Assembly (NCBI GenBank): GCA_050253535.1
Contig: JBFWIW010000033.1
Coordinates: 1-32,857 of the forward strand
DNA: 32,857 nucleotides
Direction: 5' to 3'
From: JBFWIW01 sp050253535
GTDB lineage: Bacteria; Bacillota; Clostridia; Oscillospirales; Oscillospiraceae
The position numbers and the translations under genes were made by a program. Below the pieces are notes generated by a model. It saw only the letters and a program-made list of their open reading frames with translations. It did not search any database and was not told the DNA's origin. Within the stretch, counting starts at the first letter, position 1. Every line of letters begins with the position of its first letter. Shown here piece after piece: positions 1-7,991 of the stretch.

Positions 1-1
1 G

Positions 2-112
2 ATTAAGGATATCTTCGCGCCCGACGCCGACGGCATGGTGCATATACCGCAGGGCCCTGGTCTGGGATTCGAGATTGACATGGACATTCTCGCGAAATAC
101 CGCGTAAATTGA
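2..112 (+). CDS. C-terminal end of an enolase-superfamily (mandelate racemase/muconate lactonizing-type) enzyme, partial
   Basis: Only the last 36 codons are present; the reading frame is open from the window edge to a TGA at 110-112. The encoded tail has the phrase DGMVHIPQGPGLGFEID followed by ILAKYRV. This resembles the usual C-terminus of mandelate racemase/muconate lactonizing enzymes, where a V-H-P-x-GPGLG-x-E-I-D segment closes the protein. Members dehydrate or racemise sugar acids and related carboxylates using a Mg-bound enolate. The neighbouring fucI and DUF4432 (mutarotase-like) genes make a sugar-acid dehydratase such as a fuconate or galactonate dehydratase a reasonable guess, but the active-site part lies outside the window, so the substrate cannot be judged. 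No convincing terminator follows it. Confidence 0.7.
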   Translation: MKDIFAPDADGMVHIPQGPGLGFEIDMDILAKYRVN

Positions 113-217
113 GCCATCTGCGAAAAGCCGCGCCGCCCCGAAGAACGGTACGGCGGAGACGTCTGCCGAAAAAAGATGCCGATTCCACAACAAACAGGAA
201 AAAATCACGAAAAAATG

Positions 218-246
218 TTGCATTATATTTGCCGATGTGCTAGAAT
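218..246 (+). promoter_or_regulatory. Sigma-A-type promoter of rpmE
   Basis: TTGCAT (218-223), a 17-base spacer and TAGAAT (241-246), preceded by TGC to give an extended -10. Transcription would start near 253, about 45 bases before the rpmE ATG. Confidence 0.65.
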
Positions 247-296
247 ACCAGTTGCACTATGAGTGTCACAGAGAAAGCTTGAAAGAGGTGAACATA

Positions 297-500
297 ATGA
301 AGGAAGGAATCCATCCCAATTACCAGCAGACGACTATCAGATGCGCTTGCGGTGAAGTTATCGAAACGGGCAGCACAAAGAAGGATATCAAGGTAGAAAT
401 CTGCTCCAAGTGTCACCCTTTTTATACGGGCAAGCAGAAGTTGGTCGATACCAGCGGCCGTGTTGACAAGTTCAACAGGAAATTTGGCCTTAATAAATAG
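297..500 (+). CDS. rpmE: 50S ribosomal protein L31 (zinc-binding type)
   Basis: This 67-residue protein is a component of the large ribosomal subunit near the central protuberance. It starts MKEGIHPNYQ and carries CxC (C16, C18) and CxxC (C36, C39), the four zinc ligands of the C+ type of L31. The length is normal. The frame is open upstream to 237, but the ATG at 297 has the ribosome binding site AGAGGTG directly before it and matches the family start. The gene is monocistronic: its own promoter lies at 218-246 and a strong hairpin terminator follows within 12 bases. It sits between sugar-metabolism genes with no obvious functional link. Zinc-type L31 can be replaced by a zinc-free paralogue in some bacteria; none is visible here. 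Confidence 0.97.
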   Translation: MKEGIHPNYQQTTIRCACGEVIETGSTKKDIKVEICSKCHPFYTGKQKLVDTSGRVDKFNRKFGLNK

Positions 501-510
501 TCGCAGACAA

Positions 511-543
511 AAAGCGCCGCAGTCGATTGACTGCGGCGCTTTT
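511..543. terminator. Bidirectional terminator between rpmE and the convergent DUF4432 gene
   Basis: A perfect 14-bp stem (511-524 with 529-542) closes a GATT loop. The stem ends in T residues on the plus strand and in TTTTTG on the minus strand, so it can serve both converging genes. Confidence 0.85.
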
Positions 544-561
544 ATGTTGCTTTTATGTTTT

Positions 562-1566
562 TTAATAACCTCCGACGGAGACCTTGAGAGTATAAGTCTT
601 TTCCTCGCCGGGGTCTATGAATTTAAGCGAGCCGTTTTCCATGGCATCGGGCCGGCCGTCTATGGTGGCATTTCCGGGCTCAAGGCCTGTTACGTACTCA
701 CCCTTGCCCAGCATTTTCCACTGGACGAAATGGTCGAGTTCCTTCGGGTTGAAGCTGATGAAGGCCGAGAGATCCTGAGCACGGTTTTTTACACCCACGG
801 TCGCTGTCCCGTCCGGAGCGCTCTCAAGGTCGTGGTAATAGCACATTTCCTCGTAATCGTCGCCCGGCGGAGTTATTTTCAGGTATTCGTCGGCGTAATC
901 GGCGGCATGCTTAGTTCTTGGCATTACCTTTTTTGTCGGGATTATTATTTCCGAATCTGTGCTGAGGAGCGGGTAACCCATGTTGAAGTGATAGAGCAGC
1001 ATGAGTGGTGAGCGGCGGCAGCCGACATTCTCCACGCGGTCGGTGAAAGAAAATGCGTTTGAGCCGTATTCAAATCTGTACGTCCGCGTGAGCGTGAGGC
1101 AGTAGCCGAAAAGCTGCGAGTCGTTCATTGTGCCGACAATTTCGACCATAGGTACACCGCCCTCAAGCGAGCGCGAAATGTTCACATGCTCCGCCGGAAT
1201 GTTCCCTAGCGTCCCGTGGAGGACGCTCTCCTCGTATTCGTCTTTGCAGGGGACACCGATATTCCTCATACCGCAGGTGGTGAGGAAACCGCCTGCGAAA
1301 GAGCGGAGCCAGCCGGTCTCGCTCCTGTCATAGTGGAAGGGGGAGACGACGCCGGATTTCGTGAGATAGTTGAGATTCCTGCCATTGTATTTAACCTGGT
1401 AAATGTCCATCGCGCGGTCCGGAAGTAGGGTGACCTCAAGTCCCGAACCGGTGCAGATTTCGACTGCACGTACGCCATCTGACCTGCCGCCGGTGAGCCT
1501 ATACTCCCGCACGGCAAAGAGCTGGTTAATATCACCTATGTATTCGCGTTTCTTTTTAAAATCCAT
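562..1566 (-). CDS. DUF4432 / aldose 1-epimerase-like protein
   Basis: The 334-residue protein fits the DUF4432 family, a galactose-mutarotase-like beta-sandwich that binds sugars. Visible family traits are the LPDRAMDI segment near residue 48, an HGTLGNIPA segment (H117) and a C-terminal GLEPGNATIDGR followed by a PGEEKTYTL strand. No signal peptide or membrane segment is seen, so it should be cytoplasmic. It is the last gene of the etfB-etfA-oxidase operon, 15 bases after the oxidase stop, and ends at a bidirectional terminator. Family members are thought to interconvert sugar anomers or related hydroxy compounds; the exact substrate is unknown. With fucI nearby a deoxysugar is plausible (inference). 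Confidence 0.85.
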   Translation of the reverse strand: MDFKKKREYIGDINQLFAVREYRLTGGRSDGVRAVEICTGSGLEVTLLPDRAMDIYQVKYNGRNLNYLTKSGVVSPFHYDRSETGWLRSFAGGFLTTCGMRNIGVPCKDEYEESVLHGTLGNIPAEHVNISRSLEGGVPMVEIVGTMNDSQLFGYCLTLTRTYRFEYGSNAFSFTDRVENVGCRRSPLMLLYHFNMGYPLLSTDSEIIIPTKKVMPRTKHAADYADEYLKITPPGDDYEEMCYYHDLESAPDGTATVGVKNRAQDLSAFISFNPKELDHFVQWKMLGKGEYVTGLEPGNATIDGRPDAMENGSLKFIDPGEEKTYTLKVSVGGY

Positions 1567-1581
1567 TCATACACGACCTTT

Positions 1582-2979
1582 CTATCTGCATACCTTGCCG
1601 GGATTTAATATATCGCCTGGGTCGAACGCTGCCTTCACGCGCTGCATAAGCGCCATGAGTTCGGGGCCGTAGAGGTCTGCGAGGTACCCTTTTTTTGCGA
1701 AGCCTATACCATGCTCGCCGGATATGAGTCCGCCCATTTCGGCGGCTTTCGTGTACATCTTGCCAAAGGCGTTATCGCGGCAAGCAACCCATTCCCCGTC
1801 ACTAAGCGCATCACGGCAGATATAGACGTGCAGGTTTCCGTCCCCGGCGTGGCCGAAGCTGGGGATACGCACACCGAGTTCGCGAGCTATTTGGTGGGTA
1901 TACTTAATGAAGTCGGCTATGCGATTACGCGGGACGACGACGTCGCACTCGTCCATCTCGGTTGTGGAGGATTTAATGGCCTCGAGGAAGGAACCGCGCG
2001 CGCTCCATACGGAGTCTTTGCGCTCGTCCGTGTCCACGATGTAGACGTCCACGGCGTTATTTTCCAGACACAGGTCGGCGACGATGCTGTATTCCGTCTT
2101 CACATGCTCGGGGGAGCTGCCGTCGAAGGTCAGAAGTATGTACGCGTCGAATCGGCTGTCGGGAAATCGCTTTCCGAGATAGTCCTCGGAGAAGAGTATG
2201 GCGTCGCGCGACATGTACTCGATCGCTGTGGGCGTTATCTTCGTAGTGGCTATCTTCGGCACAACGTCAAGAGCCTCGTCCATAGTCTTAAACGGAACAA
2301 GAAGGCTCACGGTACAGGTCGGGAGCGGTACGAGCTTAAGTATGGCCTCGGTGATGATTCCGAGAGTACCTTCCGAGCCGACGATGAGGTCTTTTATACT
2401 GTAGCCGGAGCTGTTCTTTACGACCTTGCCGCCAAGCTTCATGACTGTGCCGTCCGGCATGACAACGGTGAGACCGCGAACATAATCCCGGGTAACACCG
2501 TATTTAACGGCGCGCATGCCACCGGCGTTTGTGCTGATATTGCCGCCAATTGTGGCGGACTTTTCGCCCGGATCGGGCGGATATAGAAAGTCGTGAGCTA
2601 TGGCGAACTCCGCCAGCTCCATTAGGAGAACGCCGGGCTGAACGGTTACGACGAGATTGTCGCGGTCAAGCTCCAGAATTTTGTTCATGCGGGTCGTGTC
2701 CAGCATGATGCCGCCCTCGATTGCGACAGCGCCGCCGACAAGGCCGGTGCCGCTGCCGCGTACGACGACGGGTATACGGCTTTCACTTGCATATTTCATC
2801 ACGGCTGAGATTTCTTCTGTTGTGAGGACGTGCAGCAGCGCCTCGGGATAGCTGTGCACGCCGCCGAGCTCATCGTGGCTGTAATCCTCGCTGATCTTAT
2901 CTCCCGATGCAAAGCGGTCATTCCCGACAACAGAGCGGAGGTACGAAAGCCCCTCAGGGGTGAGCTTATTATATTTCAT
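1582..2979 (-). CDS. FAD-linked 2-hydroxy-acid dehydrogenase, GlcD/LctD-like (lactate or glycolate)
   Basis: A 465-residue protein of the FAD-binding type 4 (GlcD, D-lactate dehydrogenase) family. The N-terminal PP-type FAD domain has RGSGTGLVGG at 74-83. The C-terminal FAD-oxidase domain has GHAGDGNLH at 376-384, with metal and substrate-binding histidines, and SGEHGIG at 420-426. It should oxidise a 2-hydroxy acid, most likely lactate, to the keto acid. Its start codon overlaps the end of etfA by 11 bases and a ribosome binding site AAGGAG lies inside etfA, so the genes are translationally linked. The order etfB, etfA, dehydrogenase matches the lctBCD electron-confurcating lactate dehydrogenase of acetogens. 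Glycolate or a sugar-derived hydroxy acid remains possible. Confidence 0.88.
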   Translation of the reverse strand: MKYNKLTPEGLSYLRSVVGNDRFASGDKISEDYSHDELGGVHSYPEALLHVLTTEEISAVMKYASESRIPVVVRGSGTGLVGGAVAIEGGIMLDTTRMNKILELDRDNLVVTVQPGVLLMELAEFAIAHDFLYPPDPGEKSATIGGNISTNAGGMRAVKYGVTRDYVRGLTVVMPDGTVMKLGGKVVKNSSGYSIKDLIVGSEGTLGIITEAILKLVPLPTCTVSLLVPFKTMDEALDVVPKIATTKITPTAIEYMSRDAILFSEDYLGKRFPDSRFDAYILLTFDGSSPEHVKTEYSIVADLCLENNAVDVYIVDTDERKDSVWSARGSFLEAIKSSTTEMDECDVVVPRNRIADFIKYTHQIARELGVRIPSFGHAGDGNLHVYICRDALSDGEWVACRDNAFGKMYTKAAEMGGLISGEHGIGFAKKGYLADLYGPELMALMQRVKAAFDPGDILNPGKVCR

Positions 2980-4174
2980 TTCTCTTTATCTCCTTGCAGC
3001 GGGTTATGAGGCGGGGGAGTATCTCATACAGGTCGCCGACTACGCCGTAGTGCGCTAGATCGAATATCGGGGCGTCCCTGTTAGAATTAACCGCGATGAT
3101 ACACTGGGACGAGCGCATACCGGCGGCGAACTGCACCGAGCCGGACACGCCGAGCGTTATTATAAGCTTAGCGTTTACCGTTCTGCCGGATAGCCCGATC
3201 TGGCGCTTTGGGTCAAGCCAGCCTGCCTCTATCATCGGCCGCGTTCCGGCGAGCTGAGCGCCCAAAATGTCGGCGAGCTCCTGCGCTATTGCAAGGTCTT
3301 TCTGCGATTTAAAGCCGCGCCCGACGGCGACAATTACCTGTGCCTCGGAAATATCTTCCTCGCGGGGCTTGGGCGTAAGCCCGATAAGCTTTACGGAAGT
3401 CATGAGCTTTTCCGGCGCAATAGACATATTCAGCACGGCGCCTGTTGGGCTGTCCGTTTTAGGCGGCACTGAAAAAATCTTATACCTTACGGTACAAAAC
3501 TGCGGGCGGCTCCTGGGCGTCACGATCTGCGCCATGATGTTCCCGCCGAAGGCGGGGCGTATCTGAACGAGATCGGTGTTTTCCTTCATCTCCAAAACGG
3601 TGCAGTCGGCGGTGAGACCGGTTGAAAAACGCGCCGCGACTCTGGGCGCGAGCGAGCGGCCCACATTCGTCGCACCGACGAGGATGGAGGATGGTTTTAT
3701 CTTTTCAATAAAATCGGAGAATACGTTGGCATAAGGCTCTATCATATAATTTTCAAGCGCAGGGCAGTCATAGACGAAAACCTTATCTACACCGTATTTT
3801 AAGAGTTTTTTTGCAGACATCCCGATATCGTGGCCCATCATAAGGGCGTAAACGGGATGGTGTGTTACTGAAGCGAGCTCTCGCGCCTTGCCGATGAGCT
3901 CTTTTGTCACGTTATGTATTACGCCGTCCCTATGCTCGACGAATACGGCTATGCCGACCCACTTCGATTTATCCAAAACCGGCGCTTCGTCATCACTTGA
4001 CAAAGTTATAACGCCGGAGGGACCCTTTTTCACGCAGAGGGAGCACATTTTGCAGGCAGCGTTTATTTCTAGCCTGCCATTATCGTAAGTTATGGCCGAG
4101 AACGGGCATATGGAGGTTAGTATTTCAGCTGTCTCAGGAGTTACCTTGCTTTGGTCAATAAGCAGTTTAGCCAT
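2969..4174 (-). CDS. etfA: Electron transfer flavoprotein alpha subunit with N-terminal iron-sulfur-type extension
   Basis: The 401-residue protein pairs with EtfB to carry electrons from the neighbouring flavin dehydrogenase. The C-terminal FAD-binding domain is clear: AVGRGFKSQKDL, GLSGRTV, GVSGSVQFAAGM and a NSNRDAPIFDLAHYGVVGD segment. The first 70 residues are an extra ferredoxin-like domain with C23 in a CPFSAI context and C41, C44, C47 as CxxCxxC. These four cysteines are enough for one 4Fe-4S cluster; a second cluster appears lost, since KKGP stands where a cysteine would be. Such extensions occur in LctC-type EtfA of bifurcating lactate dehydrogenases. A GAGGAGG ribosome binding site precedes the ATG, and etfB ends 12 bases upstream. 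Confidence 0.92.
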   Translation of the reverse strand: MAKLLIDQSKVTPETAEILTSICPFSAITYDNGRLEINAACKMCSLCVKKGPSGVITLSSDDEAPVLDKSKWVGIAVFVEHRDGVIHNVTKELIGKARELASVTHHPVYALMMGHDIGMSAKKLLKYGVDKVFVYDCPALENYMIEPYANVFSDFIEKIKPSSILVGATNVGRSLAPRVAARFSTGLTADCTVLEMKENTDLVQIRPAFGGNIMAQIVTPRSRPQFCTVRYKIFSVPPKTDSPTGAVLNMSIAPEKLMTSVKLIGLTPKPREEDISEAQVIVAVGRGFKSQKDLAIAQELADILGAQLAGTRPMIEAGWLDPKRQIGLSGRTVNAKLIITLGVSGSVQFAAGMRSSQCIIAVNSNRDAPIFDLAHYGVVGDLYEILPRLITRCKEIKRNEI

Positions 4175-4186
4175 ATCGCAGCCTCC

Positions 4187-4975
4187 TCATATGAACTTGA
4201 GCCCGCGCAGTATATCCGCGAGTCGGTCTGCCACTTCGGCGGAGCTGCCTGTCAGCATTTCCTTAGACTCATTTTTGGACGGCGGAAAAATGCGTTCGAC
4301 CTTCGTGGGCGAGCCTGAAAGCCCGTAATGCTTCTCGTCCTTGTCAGGCAGGTCGCAAAGAGAGATGGCCTTTACAAGGCCTTCGGTGGCGGATTTCATG
4401 CGCCTGTAGGACGGAAGGCGCGGGGTATTAACCGCGCTGTCCACGCATATAAGGCAGGGGAAAGGCATCCGCTGCGCCGCAATGTCGTTTTCAAGGCTCA
4501 TTTGCACTGTGATGCTCTTTTCATCAGCCGATTCGATGCAGAGGACGTTTCCGGCGCTCGGTATACCCAAAAACTCGGCCATCTCAGAACCAACCTGAGC
4601 GGTGTCGCCGTCGGTAGTCTGTTTGCCGCATATTATGAGGTCAGTGCCACCCATATATTTTACAGCCTGCGAGAGCGTACGGGAGGTCGCGAGGACGTCT
4701 GATCCGGCAAAAGCGCGGTCGGAGACCAAAAGACCGCCGTCAGCGCCCATAAAAATCGCCTCATAAAGTATTGCCTTCGCCTGAGGAGGCCCCATGGTGA
4801 GCGCCTCGACGGAGCCGCCGTATTTTTCCCTTAAAGTCATTGCCGTTTCGAGGGCATATAGATCATATGGGTTCATTTTGCTGGGGACGCCGTCCCGTCT
4901 GAGGACGCCGGTCACAGGATCGACTTCCACATGCATGGTGCCCGGCACCTGTTTTACGCAAACCAGGATTTTCAA
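4187..4975 (-). CDS. etfB: Electron transfer flavoprotein beta subunit
   Basis: A 262-residue EtfB beginning MKILVCVKQVPGT, the standard family start. The nucleotide-binding region is present (ALETAMTLREKYGG, then LTMGPPQAKAIL, and DLIICGKQTTDGDTAQVGSEMAEFL). In bifurcating Etf proteins this subunit holds the flavin that splits or merges electrons with NAD. The start codon is TTG at 4975-4973, set 10 bases after an AGGAG; no ATG nearby fits the conserved N-terminus. It is the first gene of a four-gene operon transcribed away from fucI from a promoter at 5033-5062. Confidence 0.93.
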   Translation of the reverse strand: MKILVCVKQVPGTMHVEVDPVTGVLRRDGVPSKMNPYDLYALETAMTLREKYGGSVEALTMGPPQAKAILYEAIFMGADGGLLVSDRAFAGSDVLATSRTLSQAVKYMGGTDLIICGKQTTDGDTAQVGSEMAEFLGIPSAGNVLCIESADEKSITVQMSLENDIAAQRMPFPCLICVDSAVNTPRLPSYRRMKSATEGLVKAISLCDLPDKDEKHYGLSGSPTKVERIFPPSKNESKEMLTGSSAEVADRLADILRGLKFI

Positions 4976-5032
4976 AGCGCTGCCTCTCCTTTATGTTATA
5001 CCAATTAAAAAACCGGTATTATTTTCATAGTT

Positions 5033-5062
5033 ATTATAACAGTGATGAGAACGTATAGGCAA
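5033..5062 (-). promoter_or_regulatory. Promoter of the etfB-etfA-lctD-DUF4432 operon
   Basis: On the minus strand TTGCCT (5062-5057), an 18-base spacer and a consensus TATAAT (5038-5033). The TTG start of etfB lies about 50 bases beyond the expected transcription start. Confidence 0.6.
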
Positions 5063-5124
5063 CACATAATTGTACGCCTTTACAAATTTCGGATACTATT
5101 GCTCCACATTTCAGGCAAAATGTA

Positions 5125-5158
5125 TTGCAAGTTTGACCTCCAGACTGTATATTAGTCT
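5125..5158 (+). promoter_or_regulatory. fucI promoter with a dyad over the -10 box
   Basis: TTGCAA (5125-5130), 17 bases, TATATT (5148-5153). The inverted repeat AGACT-N7-AGTCT (5142-5158) is centred on the -10 box and could be an operator for a sugar-responsive repressor. The ribosome binding site of fucI is AAGGAGGA at 5203-5210. Confidence 0.5.
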
Positions 5159-5216
5159 CAGAGAAATATGAATTACCTTCTTCGGGAGGATATTTATACC
5201 ACAAGGAGGAGTCATT

Positions 5217-7010
5217 ATGGCAAAGAGCAGGCTCATAGGCGAATATCCTATTATCGGCATACGTCCCGTTATCGACGCCAGACGCGGTATCCTCAGGGTC
5301 AGGGAATCACTGGAGGATCAGACCATGAACATGGCCAGGGCGGCGGCAAAACTGTTTGAGGAAAACATTAAGTATACGAACGGTGAGCCGGTAAAGGTTA
5401 TTATCTCCGACACTACAATAGGCCGCGTCGCGGAGAGCGCCGCTTGCCACGAGAAATTCAAGAAGGCTGGCGTGGATATAACACTCACAGTTACGCCATG
5501 CTGGTGTTACGGCTCGGAGACGATGGATATGGACCCGATGACCATTAAGGGCGTCTGGGGGTTTAACGGCACGGAGCGCCCGGGCGCGGTTTACCTTGCT
5601 TCTGTGCTGGCCACCCACGCGCAGAAGGGATTGCCGGCATTTGGGATTTACGGCCATGACGTGCAGGACGCATCGGATACCAATATACCGGCCGACGTGT
5701 GTGATAAGCTTTTAAAATTCGGCAGGGCGTCAGTCGCGGCGGCGACAATGCGCGGCAAATCCTATCTTCAGATCGGTGCAATATGTATGGGTATCGGCGG
5801 TTCTTCCATAGACCCTGATTTTATCGAGGAATACCTCGGAATGCGCGTCGAGTCAGTGGACGAGGTGGAGGTAATCCGCCGCATGGATCAGGGAATTTAT
5901 GATGAAAAAGAATTTCAGAAGGCCCTGAAGTGGACGAAGGAAAAGTGCATAGAGGGGTACGACAAGAACCCGCCGGCGGCCAGAAGCGCTCCGGAAAAGA
6001 AGGAAAAAGACTGGGAATTCGTCGTCAAGATGATGTGCATCATAAAAGACCTCATGAACGGCAACCCCAACCTGCCGGAAGGTTGCGAAGAAGAGATGTC
6101 GGGGCACAATGCCCTCGCCGCCGGTTTCCAGGGACAGAGGCAGTGGACGGATTATTATCCCAACTGTGATTTTGGCGAGGCTCTCCTGAACACCTCGTTT
6201 GACTGGAACGGGCAGAGGGAACCGTATATCCTCGCTACTGAAAACGATGTGCTTAATGGCATAAGTATGCTGTTGGGCAAGCTTCTCACAAACAAAGGCC
6301 AGATATTCGCCGACGTTCGCACATATTGGAGCCCGGAGGCCGTCAAAGAAGCCACCGGATATGATCTGGAGGGCAGGGCAAAGGAGAGCGGCGGATTCAT
6401 ACATCTTATAAACTCAGGCGCCGCCACTTTGGATGCGTCCGGCGAGGCCAGGGACGAAAACGGCCGCGGCGTGATGAAGGCTTGGTATGACGTCACCGAC
6501 GCTGACATGGAGAACATTCTCAGCGCTACCGCGTGGTGCGCAGCGGACAACGGGTATTTCCGGGGCGGTGGTTATTCCTCCCGCTTTGTGACTAAGGCCG
6601 AGATGCCGGTTACAATGTGCAGGATAAATCTTGTCAAGGGAGTTGGCCCTGTGATGCAGATAGCTGAGGGCTATACGGTAAATCTACCCGACGAGGTCAC
6701 GGAGATACTCTGGAAGCGTACTGACTACACATGGCCCTGCACTTGGTTCGCCCCGCGCCTCACGGGAGAGGGTGCGTTTATGTCAGCATACGATGTGATG
6801 AACAGCTGGGGTGCGAACCACGGCGCTATCAGCTATGGTCATATCGGAGCCGACCTCATAACACTCTGCTCTATTCTCAGGATCCCCGTATGTATGCACA
6901 ATGTGCCGGAGGAAAAAGTCTTCCGCCCCGCATCTTGGGGAGCGTTCGGCATGGACAAAGAGGGGCAGGATTACCGCGCATGCGCTGCCTACGGGCCGAT
7001 GTACAAATAA
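5217..7010 (+). CDS. fucI: L-fucose isomerase
   Basis: The 597-residue enzyme interconverts L-fucose and L-fuculose (often also D-arabinose and D-ribulose) in the cytoplasm, the first step of fucose breakdown. It is close in length to the 591-residue E. coli enzyme. The metal and catalytic residues line up: E342 in ATENDVLNG, D366 in ADVRTYWSP and H535 in GANHGAISYGHIG, corresponding to E337, D361 and H528 of E. coli. Also seen are PCWCYGSETMD and MGIGGSSIDPDF. The ATG follows an excellent AAGGAGGA by six bases. No fuculose kinase, aldolase or transporter lies next to it; the divergent operon holds a lactate-type dehydrogenase and a mutarotase-like protein instead. A strong terminator follows. 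Confidence 0.95.
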   Translation: MAKSRLIGEYPIIGIRPVIDARRGILRVRESLEDQTMNMARAAAKLFEENIKYTNGEPVKVIISDTTIGRVAESAACHEKFKKAGVDITLTVTPCWCYGSETMDMDPMTIKGVWGFNGTERPGAVYLASVLATHAQKGLPAFGIYGHDVQDASDTNIPADVCDKLLKFGRASVAAATMRGKSYLQIGAICMGIGGSSIDPDFIEEYLGMRVESVDEVEVIRRMDQGIYDEKEFQKALKWTKEKCIEGYDKNPPAARSAPEKKEKDWEFVVKMMCIIKDLMNGNPNLPEGCEEEMSGHNALAAGFQGQRQWTDYYPNCDFGEALLNTSFDWNGQREPYILATENDVLNGISMLLGKLLTNKGQIFADVRTYWSPEAVKEATGYDLEGRAKESGGFIHLINSGAATLDASGEARDENGRGVMKAWYDVTDADMENILSATAWCAADNGYFRGGGYSSRFVTKAEMPVTMCRINLVKGVGPVMQIAEGYTVNLPDEVTEILWKRTDYTWPCTWFAPRLTGEGAFMSAYDVMNSWGANHGAISYGHIGADLITLCSILRIPVCMHNVPEEKVFRPASWGAFGMDKEGQDYRACAAYGPMYK

Positions 7011-7032
7011 ACTCTTGAGCTTTGGCTTCGAG

Positions 7033-7069
7033 CGGTGGGCTTCGGTTTTATCGAAGTCCGCCGTTTTTT
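7033..7069 (+). terminator. fucI terminator
   Basis: A 12-bp stem with two G-U pairs (7033-7044 with 7052-7063) is followed by TTTTTT at 7064-7069. Confidence 0.85.
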
Positions 7070-7123
7070 ATTGCAGAAAAGCAGGGAATATTGCATAAAA
7101 TTTTCACATATTCATAAAAACTG

Positions 7124-7153
7124 TTTACAGGATTGTCTGAGATAGATTATACT
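7124..7153 (+). promoter_or_regulatory. Probable plsY promoter
   Basis: TTTACA (7124-7129), an 18-base spacer, TATACT (7148-7153) in an AT-rich stretch about 80 bases before the plsY start. Confidence 0.5.
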
Positions 7154-7238
7154 ATAATTTAAAATATTATGTATTATGCGCAGTTTCGCCATTGGCTGAT
7201 TTGCTGCCGCAAGACTTTTTTGAGAGGGATTGACCGTT

Positions 7239-7847
7239 TTGAAAGTTGCAGCCATACTCCTTGTGGGGTATCTTCTGGGTTCGTTCAACATAGCAGTCAT
7301 CATTACAAAATGGATATTGAAAAATGACGTCCGCGGACAGGGAAGCCACAATGCGGGCGCGACGAACGTTGCGCGGGTATATGGTATGGGACTTGGCCTC
7401 ATTACTCTCGCAGGAGATTTCGCAAAGACTGCGGCCGCTATGATAATAGGCCGTGCCATTCTGGGTGAACTCGGCGCTTGTGCAGCCGGAATGGGCTGTC
7501 TTATTGGGCATTCGTGGCCGGTGTTCTTCGGCTTCAAGGGCGGGAAGGGTGTTGCCGTTGCCGGAGCCGTTGCGCTTATGTTGGACTTCAGGCTTTTCCT
7601 TATATTAATCGCAATATTTTTATCCGCATTTTTTATATGCAGGATGGTGTCCCTCTCGTCCCTGATCGCAGCGTTCTGCTTTTCATTCGTGTATTATCTT
7701 CTGGGGGGTACAGCCCCATATGATATAACCCTGGGCATTTTCGTAACAGTGCTTGTTTTTTTCCTGCACAGGGCGAATATTCTGCGCCTTATAAAACATG
7801 AAGAGCCAAAATTCATTCCAAAATTTAAAAAATGGAACAGTAAATAA
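7239..7847 (+). CDS. plsY: Acyl-phosphate:glycerol-3-phosphate acyltransferase PlsY
   Basis: An integral membrane enzyme of about 202 residues that moves the acyl group from acyl-phosphate to glycerol-3-phosphate, making lysophosphatidic acid, the first step of phospholipid synthesis in most Gram-positive bacteria. The PlsY motifs are visible: YLLGSFN near the N-terminus, GQGSHNAGATNVAR (the glycerol-phosphate loop) and GFKGGKGVAVA. Several hydrophobic helices span the rest and a basic tail ends it. Two in-frame TTG codons could start it (7230 and 7239). The second is chosen because the GAGAGGG at 7222-7228 sits only one base from the first but 10 bases from the second. No terminator follows; a repeated element begins 13 bases downstream. 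Confidence 0.93.
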   Translation: MKVAAILLVGYLLGSFNIAVIITKWILKNDVRGQGSHNAGATNVARVYGMGLGLITLAGDFAKTAAAMIIGRAILGELGACAAGMGCLIGHSWPVFFGFKGGKGVAVAGAVALMLDFRLFLILIAIFLSAFFICRMVSLSSLIAAFCFSFVYYLLGGTAPYDITLGIFVTVLVFFLHRANILRLIKHEEPKFIPKFKKWNSK

Positions 7848-7860
7848 TAAAGGCCGCAAA

Positions 7861-7991
7861 GGAAATTTTGTGAAAGAATCTCGTTGTCCATATAATGCAC
7901 CAATTTCATGCCGATCACGCGGCCACCGAAATTGATTGCAAGTAACCTCCAGCGCGCTGGAGGCTTTCATATCAATTTGTACGTATCAGCC
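7861..7991 (+). repeat. Structured repeat element, copy A (partial or degenerate)
   Basis: This is the upstream half of a tandem pair. The stem CAATTTC (7901-7907) pairs with GAAATTG (7928-7934), and inside it GCCG (7910-7913) pairs with CGGC (7920-7923) around a six-base loop. Next comes a CCTCCAGC/GCTGGAGG hairpin (7946-7963) and the conserved TTTGTACG (7977-7984). The usual opening palindrome is degenerate (TGTGAAAG survives at 7870-7877), and there is no terminal ribosome binding site. The sequence GAAATTGATTGCAA is close to its counterpart near 30663. Confidence 0.6.

Noticed and set aside
460..1011. A 183-codon plus-strand frame after rpmE
   Set aside because: It runs through the bidirectional terminator and lies opposite the DUF4432 gene.
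1711..2586. A 291-codon open frame on the plus strand
   Set aside because: It is antisense to the FAD-linked dehydrogenase, which has all family motifs; the frame has no ribosome binding site and no recognisable domain.
5168..5359. A 63-codon frame starting upstream of fucI, possibly a leader peptide
   Set aside because: It has no good ribosome binding site and overlaps the start of fucI out of frame; AAGGAGGA clearly serves fucI.
7230..7238. TTG at 7230 as start of plsY
   Set aside because: It is one base from the Shine-Dalgarno; the TTG at 7239 has proper spacing.
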